A stretch of DNA of 15,470 nucleotides from Baffinella frigidus (Eukaryota > Cryptophyceae > Cryptomonadales > Baffinellaceae): the NCBI GenBank assembly GCA_026770585.1, contig MU646383.1:217718-233187 (forward strand), given 5' to 3'. Position numbers and translations under genes: made by a program. The notes under the pieces are model-generated. The model saw nothing but the letters and a program-made list of their open reading frames with translations. It searched no databases and was not told the DNA's origin. Below are positions 1-7,200 of this stretch, in pieces. Positions within the stretch are counted from its first letter, which is position 1. Each line of letters begins with the position of its first letter.

Positions 1-101
1 CCTAAACCCCAAACCCTAAACCCCAAACCCCAAACCCCAAACCCTAAACCCTCAACCCCAAACCCCAAACCCCAAACACTAAACCCTAAACCCCACACCA
101 G
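1..101 (+). repeat. Intron tail made of telomere-like CCCTAAA repeats
   Basis: Degenerate heptamers (CCCTAAA, CCCCAAA, CACTAAA) run from the window edge straight into the acceptor cacaccag of the transporter exon at 102. This is the end of an intron, not a chromosome end, because coding exons follow in phase. Confidence 0.85.
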
Positions 102-509
102 GTCGGCGCCCTGAACAAGATCCCGCTCGCCATCCTGGGCATCTTCATCTTCAACGATCCCCTGAACCTCCTCAACCTCTCGGGCGTCTTCCTCGGCCTC
201 GTGGGGGGGTAAAACCTGAACCTTCAACCCTCAACCTCAAACCCTAAACCCTAAACCCTGAACCCTAAACCCTAAACCCTAAACCCTATACCCTAAACCC
301 TGAACCCTAAACCCAAAACTCAAAACCCTAAACTCTAAACCCTAAACCCTAAACCCTAAACCCTAAACCCCAAACCCCAAACCCCAAACCCCAAACCCTA
401 AACCCTCAACCCTAAACCCTCAACCCTAAAACCCCACACCAGTATCCTCTTCTCCTACGACCGCTACCGCGCCGCCATCGCCCCCCCCGTCGCCGTCAAG
501 GGTCAATAA
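102..509 (+). CDS. GDP-mannose-type nucleotide-sugar transporter, C-terminal two exons (5' partial)
   Basis: Exons 102-208 and 443-509 join in phase (GG|T) and end at TAA 507-509. The product is the last 57 residues of a Golgi multipass antiporter of the drug/metabolite transporter superfamily that exchanges a GDP-sugar for GMP. Seen: the first exon opens VGALNKIPLAI, containing GALNK, the known GDP-sugar binding signature of Vrg4/GONST transporters. Two hydrophobic helices follow (ILGIFIF and NLSGVFLGLVGGILFSY), then a short polar tail. Acceptors are cacaccag|G at 101 and cacaccag|T at 442; the donor is GTAAAA at 209. Without removal of the intron the frame stops at once (TAA 210-212). Upstream exons lie outside the window. 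The family call is firm; the exact sugar (mannose, fucose or other) is inferred. Confidence 0.86.
209..442 (+). repeat. Intron composed almost wholly of telomere-like repeats
   Basis: A 234-nt intron between the two transporter exons. After the donor GTAAAA and about 15 nt of variant repeat, it is CCCTAAA, CCCTGAA, CCCTCAA and CCCCAAA units to the acceptor cacaccag. The C-rich strand is the coding strand. Confidence 0.9.
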
Positions 510-828
510 CCGCGCGGCTACCAGTGGGAGGACTATCCGGGGATAGGCCCGCCTCGGCAGACGTTGGAGCCATTGGCTGCCAGCCACCATGGCTGCTCCG
601 CCCCCCCCTGCCCCTTAGGCTGCCACATGGAGTGCGCCTCCTTATGAGCGAGGAAGCCCTGAGCCCCGTAGGTGTGACGGGGGGCGTTGCTGGCTGCCAT
701 GGGCCAATAGGTGCCCGCCAGCCCGCCACCGTGCCTTCCGTGGTTGATGCATGGATACCCTGGACGGGAGGTCTTGAGTTAAAAGGAATGCCTGGGAGGC
801 GCCTGGGAGGCGTCGGCGTACAGGGGTA

Positions 829-948
829 CAGGGGTACCTCGCGCATAAGGCGCCGCGTCTCCCCCTAGGATCCTACAGTAAGCCTGTGCCTAGGGCCCTA
901 TGGTGGTCCTAGGGGGGTGGACGTTTCTTATGAGCCGAGGTACCCCTG
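829..948. mobile_element. MITE with CAGGGGTACCTCG terminal repeats, copy 1
   Basis: A 120-bp element with inverted ends CAGGGGTACCTCG, flanked by TA on both sides (827-828, 949-950). The interior is CCTAGG-rich and partly palindromic. There is no coding capacity, so any movement would need a transposase supplied elsewhere; TA duplications are typical of Tc1/mariner-like elements. A decayed fragment follows directly. Confidence 0.7.
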
Positions 949-950
949 TA

Positions 951-1046
951 CCTCGCTCATAAGGAGCCGCCCCCCCCCCCCTAGGGACCACCGTAGGGCT
1001 ATCCCTTGAGTGGCCATGGGGTCATATTTGACCCCACGGAAGTGGT
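951..1046. mobile_element. Fragments of two MITE families
   Basis: 951-1000 (CCTCGCTCATAAGG to CCGTAGGGCT) resembles one end of the CAGGGGTACCTCG family without its outer bases. 1002-1046 (CTATCCCTTGAGTGGCC followed by a GGTCA/TGACC hairpin) resembles the right end, inverted, of the TCCCTTAAGTGGCC element at 12842-12942. Confidence 0.5.
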
Positions 1047-1127
1047 AGGCCCGTACCTGTGTGGGTTCGTAAGAGGCTGCAGGGGCACCTTTATCATAAG
1101 AAACAGTTCCTATAAGAAAGAGGGCTT

Positions 1128-1220
1128 TTTGAGGTGTCAGTTTCTTAATAATTAAGAAAGAGAGGGCGGGCGTTTTCACTGGGTTTCTTGATAAATAAGA
1201 AAGAGAAAGCGGGCGTTTTC
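1128..1220. repeat. Direct repeat of about 37 bp
   Basis: Two tandem copies of a segment beginning TTTCTTRATAAWTAAGAAAG and ending GCGGGCGTTTTC, with a weaker third copy just upstream (CTATAAGAAAGAGGGC). No function recognised. Confidence 0.6.
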
Positions 1221-1345
1221 GGAATCCCGGCGCCTTGTACGCGAGGTATATGTATGCCCCGGAAGCGTGCTCAATTATCATACGGTCCGATCAGACGCCT
1301 CGTGCGCCTGGTCGACGCGCGGCTGTTCACGGGGAGGGATGGCGG

Positions 1346-1546
1346 GAGAGAACAAATGCGGTGCCGCGTGGCACCCATGGTCCCGCGTCGGCCCAGAATC
1401 CGAGTCTGGGCGCAGAATTAGTCAACTTGGACCCAAGCGAAACGTTTGTGTGGAGTAAAGCGACTTTAACGGGCGATGAGCGATACCGCCTAGAGCCACA
1501 TGTAATTTCAGTGCCAGGCCCACCAATCCTTCTGAAAGGACATGTA
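1346..1546 (+). repeat. 201-bp direct repeat, copy 1
   Basis: Matches 2608-2808 over 201 bp with three differences that I can count. Both begin GAGAGAACAAATGCGG and end GAAAGGA(C/G)ATGTA. One + strand frame is open through both copies, and two of the three differences are synonymous in it, but three changes prove little. The ends are not TG...CA and no target duplication is visible. Confidence 0.85.
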
Positions 1547-2060
1547 TCTCTGGTCGGATGCACGCCCGCGAAAGTGGCGCGAAGCGAGTGTGAGCGCACA
1601 CTGTACATCTCTCGAGGACTGTACTCGTAAAGACACCTTTTTGGTTTGTTGCTATGAGGAATGGAGAGCTAGGAGCACTGGGACTATCTCGCTAGCAGAA
1701 TCCGGGCCCTGCCCTGGGAACCTGCTACCTGTGGATCGCCGTGACCCACGGCGAGAACTACCCAAAGACAACCAAGCCCCCCCTTTTGGCTGAAAGCCAA
1801 CAAATCCCACAGTACAAACCAAACCCCCGCTGGACACGTCGCCCGGGGCAAAAGGAACGCCGCACCTGGTGGCGAAGGCCAGAGGGAGACGCCCCCCTCC
1901 TTCTTTTCTTCATCGTGTGTGTGCGCGCGCGTGGCCCGTTACCTCCTGGGCCCGTTTCCTCCTGCGGGAAAATGGATTGCCACACCCTGCCCCGCACGGG
2001 AAGGGGGGTTGCATCGTGTCCCGTCGACCCACTGGTCAGACTTCGAACCCAAACATCTGC

Positions 2061-2290
2061 CTGGCAGCGATGCTAGGCCGCTTGAGGGATCCAGCGCCTC
2101 TTCGGTGATCCCAACACAAACCCCATCCCATCACTCGGGGGAAGCACGCAATGCTGCTCTGGCAGGGATTCCAGCGCTCTCCAGGGATCCAGCGCCTGTG
2201 CAGTGATCCCAACACAGACCCCATCAGTCGGGGGAAGCATGCAATGCTGCTCTGGCAGAGGTTCCAACGCTCTCCAGGGCCAGCGCCGCT
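2061..2290. repeat. Tandem repeat, unit about 98 bp
   Basis: Roughly two units, each starting GGGATCCAGCGCC and containing TGATCCCAACACA, a CCCCATC box, GGGGGAAGCA and ATGCTGCTCTGGCAG. No gene recognised. Confidence 0.75.
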
Positions 2291-2370
2291 GCTGGCCGTG
2301 CTGAAATCCTGGGACACGCCCATCGCTCCAGGGAGGACCCTGGGGACGCCCTTGTGTCCTTCCACCTTCG

Positions 2371-2391
2371 AGCGCGCGCGCGCGCGCGCGG
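2371..2391. repeat. (GC)n microsatellite
   Basis: About ten GC dinucleotides in a row. Confidence 0.9.
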
Positions 2392-2499
2392 CCCCTTTCC
2401 CTGCGCGGAGAAAGGGGGCTTGCAAGACACCCCGTCCCGGACGGGGTTTGCAGACACCCCGGAGGCAGACATACGCGCGTTTCCCCCGAATGGTAGCCT

Positions 2500-2592
2500 C
2501 GTCCCGTCCCCGCGCGGGGAGGGGGGCTGCAGTGCCCGGAGGCCTCGTCCCCGTCCCCGCGCGGGGAGGCGCGCTGCAGTGGCCGGAGGCAT
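2500..2592. repeat. Tandem GC-rich repeat, unit about 45 bp
   Basis: Two units of CGTCCCCGCGCGGGGAGG followed by a GCTGCAGTG-CCGGAGGC tail; each contains the palindrome CCCCGCGCGGGG. Confidence 0.7.
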
Positions 2593-2607
2593 CGTGCCCC
2601 CTAGACC

Positions 2608-2808
2608 GAGAGAACAAATGCGGTGCCGCGTGGCACCCATGGTCCCGCATCGGCCCAGAATCCGAGTCTGGGCGCAGAATTAGTCAACTTGGACCCAAGC
2701 GAAACGTTTGTGTGGAGTAAAGCGACTCTAACGGGCGATGAGCGATACCGCCTAGAGCCACATGTAATTTCAGTGCCAGGCCCACCAATCCTTCTGAAAG
2801 GAGATGTA
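2608..2808 (+). repeat. 201-bp direct repeat, copy 2
   Basis: Second copy of the segment at 1346-1546, same orientation, 1262 bp away start to start. Confidence 0.85.
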
Positions 2809-2878
2809 CCCATGCGCACCATGCCAAGAATAATCGTTCACTCAACACCGCTCCCCGGCCGGCGCCACCCCTTCCACC

Positions 2879-2891
2879 CTCTCTCTCTCTC

Positions 2892-2925
<34 letters not shown>
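2879..2925. repeat. (CT)n microsatellite
   Basis: CT dinucleotide run interrupted by CGCTTT. Confidence 0.9.
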
Positions 2926-2929
<4 letters not shown>

Positions 2930-3205
2930 ATACTCACACCACGCTCCTCGCTTCACCGCCCAGCAACCGCCATGCCTGACCTCACGGCGTCAGGCCCCAC
3001 CCCCGTGACGGCAGGCGTCAGGCCCCACCCTCGCAGCGCCTCTCGACCATTGCGAGGTTGCTCGCGACTCGACTCACTACATCGGGAAACTACCAGCCCT
3101 ACAGGTGTAGGCCTCGCGAAGTTCCCCGACTAGCGGGTCTTTGTGATGACACAGCCGATCTGACGCCCCGAGGCAGGCTCGTCCTAGACTATGTCCTCAC
3201 ACCTA

Positions 3206-3305
3206 TCCCTTAAGTGACCAACGGGTGAATAATCGCCCGTGGAAGCCCTAGACAGGTCCTAGGGCCCTACGGTAGGGCGTAGGAGCCTACTCGCCACTTA
3301 AGGGA
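3206..3305. mobile_element. MITE with TCCCTTAAGTGGC terminal repeats
   Basis: A 100-bp element, TCCCTTAAGTGAC at the left and the complement of TCCCTTAAGTGGC at the right, flanked by TA (3204-3205, 3306-3307). The core carries the palindromic CCTAGGGCCCTACGGTAGGG block also seen at 6132, 6718 and 12867. Non-coding. Confidence 0.7.
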
Positions 3306-3307
3306 TA

Positions 3308-3415
3308 GCCATATGATAGCCCTCAAGTGGCGAGTAGGCCGATAATCCCTACCGCAGGACCCTAGGACCTGCCCATAACCTCTTGGGGGTCGAATTCGAC
3401 TCCCTCGCCACTAAC
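3308..3415. mobile_element. Decayed second copy of the TCCCTTAAGTGGC MITE, head to head
   Basis: TAGCCCTCAAGTGGCGAG at the left and CTCGCCACTA at the right enclose a core with CTACCGCAGGACCCTAGGACCTG. Together with the neighbouring element it makes a near-palindrome centred on CATATG at about 3309. Confidence 0.5.
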
Positions 3416-3528
3416 AGGATGTCCGCACAGTCTTCACGGCTGGACGGAACCCTGTCGCGGCTTCTTGATGCCAATCGTCTCGACCTTGTCCTGCCCACCC
3501 ACACATCAAATCAGTCGTCCTGACCTAT

Positions 3529-3590
3529 ATGCCGTGAGCCTCAGCCCAACCACAACAAGGACATGCGTTAGAACCCGCCTGCCCTGCATG
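3529..3590 (+). repeat. 62-bp direct repeat, copy 1
   Basis: Begins ATGCCGTGAGCCTCAGCCC and ends near GCATG; the second copy is at 3780-3841 with several differences. The pair flanks a segment that includes the MITE at 3660-3775. Confidence 0.75.
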
Positions 3591-3659
3591 TCTTGATCCG
3601 CAACGACTGGCTCTTGCTTGCGAGGGGGGTGTTATCGCACCTGTGCATCACGAGTTCTA

Positions 3660-3775
3660 CAGGGGTACCTCGCTCATAGAACGCTCTCCCCTCAGGACCC
3701 TACCGTAGGACCATGCCTAGGGTCCTACGGTGGTCTCTAGGGGGGGGGACTGTTTCTTCTGAGCGAGGTAGCCCT
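3660..3775. mobile_element. MITE with CAGGGGTACCTCG terminal repeats, copy 2
   Basis: A 116-bp relative of 829-948. Ends CAGGGGTACCTCGCTCA and TGAGCGAGGTAGCCCTG; TA on both sides (3658-3659, 3776-3777). The core is CCTAGG-rich. Non-coding. Confidence 0.72.
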
Positions 3776-3779
3776 GTAC

Positions 3780-3841
3780 ATGCCGTGAGCCTAAGCCCAA
3801 CCACAACAAAGACATGCGTCAGATCACGCCTGCCATACATG
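3780..3841 (+). repeat. 62-bp direct repeat, copy 2
   Basis: Begins ATGCCGTGAGCCTAAGCCC; matches 3529-3590. Confidence 0.75.
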
Positions 3842-3909
3842 CCCTGCCCGGACCAACCAAAAGAGCCGTTACTTCCACTGATCGTCACGAGTTTCAGAGC
3901 AGTCCACAG

Positions 3910-3962
3910 ACGTAACTCGCTCGTGAGGAGCCGCGCCCAAACCTAGGACCACCGTGGGGCTT
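3910..3962. mobile_element. Fragment of the CAGGGGTACCTCG MITE family
   Basis: CTCGCTCGTGAGGAGCCGCG followed by CCTAGGACCACCGTGGGGCT resembles the fragment at 951-1000; no complete ends remain. Confidence 0.4.
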
Positions 3963-4005
3963 GAGGACTGGAGGACTACTGTAAGGTACCAGAGGGGCGC
4001 GCCTA

Positions 4006-4238
4006 AAATGTACAACCTGCTGTACAACTGTACACGTAACTGCAGAACTGTACATCTACTGTACACCTGTACCCCTGTACCCCATGTACTCGTGTACCCC
4101 TGTACCCCTGTATACCTAACTGCATAACTGTACAGCTAACTGCATAACTGTACATCTAACTGTACACAACTGTACACAAGTGTACACCTGTACACCTGTG
4201 CAACTGCACACCCAGCTGTACACCTCTCTCTCTCTCTA
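4006..4238. repeat. TGTAC-rich minisatellite and CT run at the desaturase 3' end
   Basis: Repeated variants of AACTGTACATCTAACTG and CCTGTACCCC, each carrying the self-complementary TGTACA or GTAC, ending in a (CT)n run at 4222-4236. It lies at and just beyond the stop codon of the - strand desaturase, so it probably falls in that gene's 3' untranslated or termination region. Confidence 0.8.
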
Positions 4239-7200
4239 GGGTTCGGGATGGGGATGGACCTGGAGAAGGCGTTCGTTGTTCCAGCACCGCGCCTCGTTGC
4301 CCGTCACTTTGTACACCACCTGGAGTGTGGGTTTTGGGTTTTGGGTTTTGGGTTGGGGGCTTGGGGTTTGGGGTTTGGGGTGTAGGGTTTGAGGTTTGGG
4401 GTGTGGGGTGTCTGGCTTGCATGGTGTTTTGTGGTTAGGGTTTGGTGTTCCAGGTTTCGGGTTAGACCTACGCGAGGGCGCGGAACAAGCCAACGTTGTC
4501 AAGGGGCGTTGGTCCGTGGTTGCCTTTGGGCGATGCGGGGTTGACTTTTGGTCATGGGGTTCTGATGGTATCAATAAATTTGCTGGTTTTGATGGTATCA
4601 ATAAATTTGATGGTCGAAAGACCTGTTCGAGAGCGCGGAAGAAGCCGATATTGTCGAGGGGCGCGTTGCAGTGCCCCGACACGATGCAGTAGTTGCCGTC
4701 AAACGGCGCCCTGTTCCCGTCACCATCACTCTCAGTCACCATCACCCTTGTGCATACCGCCTTGACTACCATCTACCAAAGCCGTTGCAGTGTCCCGACG
4801 CCGTTGCAGTGCCCCGACACGATACAGTAGTTGCCGTCAAACGGCGCCCTGCTCGAAAGTCACCATCAGCCTCGGGTCCAAGGCCAGTCGGGACTCCTCA
4901 GGAGGCTAGGTTTGCTCCCTCCGTCACCATCCCCTTAGTGTGTACCGCCTCCACTACCATCTTCCAAAGCCGTTGCAGTGTCCCGAGACGATGCAGCAGT
5001 TCCCGTCAAACGGCGCCCTGCCCCCCCCGAAGCACCATCGCCATCAACCTTTTGCATGCCAACCTTACCCCCCCAGTCACCACCACCACCAGCCACCATC
5101 GCCCTGCTTCCCACGCCACAATGCCCCCCCCCGTCACCCTGCCCCCCTCCCCGTCACACCATCACTCTCCACGACTCCCATCTAGCCCCCCCTCAGGAGG
5201 CTTGCCCCCCCCCCCGTGACCATCACTCTCGTGCATGCCACCATACTGCGAGGTGAGAGAGCCGTCAGGGAGCCTAGCCTCGCTCGCGCGACTTTTCTTC
5301 TTTCTTTCTAGCATGAACGATATCTCTAAAATGAAGCAGTGGATCGACGGGGGATATTTCGGGGCAGCAGCGCCAACGACAGACGATGGGAAAGGGAGCA
5401 GGGTCTACGGTTAAGGGTTTCTTTTTTCTGTTTTCTTTTTTCCCCTTCCGTTTTTCGTTTTTCGTTTTTCGGGGTTTTAGGGCGAACCGATGGTGAAGGA
5501 GGTGCGTCTTGCGCGAGACAATAAGCTGGTTCTCCTGCAGGAAGTTGATCCAAATGAAGCAGTTGATCGACGGGGGATATTTCGGGGCAGCAGCGCCAAC
5601 GACAGACGATGGGAAAGGGAGCAGGGTCTACGCTTAAGGGTTTCTTTTTTCTTTTTTCTTTTTTTCCCCTTCCGTTTTTCGTTTTTCGTTTTTCGGGGTT
5701 TTAGGGCGAACCGATGGTGGAGGAGGTGCGTCTTGCGCGAGACAATGAGCTGGTTCTCCTGCAGGAAGTTGATCCACCCCGCGGACTGCGCAGGCGATTG
5801 GTGGCTCCACTTGTGCAGCTCCTGCAAGCCCGACACGCTTCTCGTCAGCATTTCGTCAGCATTTCGTCAGCATCTCGTCAGCAACGTCAGCTATTCGTCA
5901 GCATCCGGGTGCTGGCGTCAGCATCGTGTGCTCACGACCCAGCTGTGGCAAGCTCTCGCCCGCCGTGAGCATCGGGGTGACTTCTTGTCGGGGTGACTTG
6001 TTGTCAGCGTCCAGGGGACCCTCCCAGCTGTGGCAAGTGCAGAGACTGGTGACAGGAGCTCCACTTCACTTTGTTTGGCCTCGCTGATAAGGTTATCTGC
6101 TGACCAGGCTTTCATCGCAGCGCTGCTCCTGCCCTACCGTAGGGCCCTAGGACCTGCCTAGGACCTCTAGGGGGACGGCGCCCGCCGTCAGCTTCGCGTC
6201 AGCAACATGGCAAATGTCTACGCGCCTTGATTGACTGCTGGACCAATCGACGCAACCCTCGAGGGTATTGCACAAGTAGGTGCGTGCTGAGGCTGAGGCG
6301 CTGCAGTAGATCCAGCTGAGCAGCCGCGCGGCACCCCTCGCCTGCAACCCGAAACCCTACACCCTACACCCACGCCGTGGCTCCAGTGCATCTCTCCTGC
6401 GATGAGAGTCGATTGCCACAAAGGTGCAGCCTCATGACCTGACCTAGCACCCGGATCTGTCCTACTCCAACCGTCCTGGCCTTCGAGTCACTGGACACAA
6501 TAGTCCACGGAGTCCTTGCACCAGAAACGGTGCAGGCTTCTTCCGCGCTCTCGAACATCCTTGCACCAGAAACGGTGCAGCCTGCCGTCCGCAACTTTAC
6601 AAAACCCAGATGGACCCAGGGAGGCGGCACCTGGGAGAGGTTGATGAAGGAGATCTCCTGGGAGAGGTTTCTGAAGATGGCGGTCGAGGCCCAGAGGAGG
6701 ACCAGAGGGGCACACGCCCTACCGTAGGGCCCTAGGACCTGCCTAGGACCTCTAGGGGGTCCTTAAGACCCCCTCGCCCCTCACGGGATACGGAAGAAGA
6801 AGCAGCAGCAGAGGAGGTCGAGAGGGTCTCTGCCAGAGGAGGACCAGAGCCCCCGCCGCCTGCGCCGTGGCGTCCACTTGCCCTAGTCTATCTGGCCATC
6901 TATCCTGGGCTGGGAGCAGCTTAACCCTGGGCTGGGAGCAGCTCAACACAACGGTCCAAGAAGGAACCAGACGGAGACACCCGGCTCATAGAGTGTATAG
7001 TGGGGCCCATAAAGTGTGTTGCCAGAATGGTGGTGGCAGGCACCTGGGAGAGGTTAATGAAGGAGATGGCCGTCGAGGCCCAGAGGAGGACGAGGGGGTC
7101 GTCGACGCCGAGAGCATCGGGGTCACTTCTCGTCACCATCCGGCCAATCTGTCCTAGTCCATCTAGTCCATCCGTCCTGGGCCGAGAGTCGCGTGCCACA

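Larger units (their letters stand above)
510..4235. other. Convergent intergenic region, no recognised gene
   Basis: The transporter ends at 509 on + and the desaturase at 4236 on -, so this 3.7 kb lies between two 3' ends. Open frames here are short, overlap one another and match no family I recognise. The region holds the repeats and small inverted-repeat elements listed separately. Stretches 510-820, 1555-2060, 2290-2600, 2980-3200 and 3420-3525 show only GC-rich or simple sequence to me. A lineage-specific short or non-coding gene cannot be excluded. Confidence 0.6.

Noticed and set aside
1-440. A chromosome end (telomere) at the left edge
   Set aside because: The arrays are degenerate, interrupted by two in-phase transporter exons, and bounded by splice sites; they are intronic.
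1690-1800. Possible exon (LWIAVTHGENY in one + frame)
   Set aside because: No family recognised, no convincing flanking splice phase, no neighbouring exons; likely chance.
1346-2808. LTR retrotransposon
   Set aside because: Direct repeats exist, but there are no TG...CA ends, target duplication, primer site or retroelement protein in the interior; kept only as a repeat with an open question.
4006-4218. CRISPR array in the TGTAC repeats
   Set aside because: Unit length is irregular and spacers are absent; eukaryotic minisatellite.
4236-4772. A single 178-codon - strand protein rich in Asn-Pro-Lys-Pro
   Set aside because: It contains real exon 5 and exon 6, but the NPKP and PQTP middle is read-through of the telomere-like intron 5.
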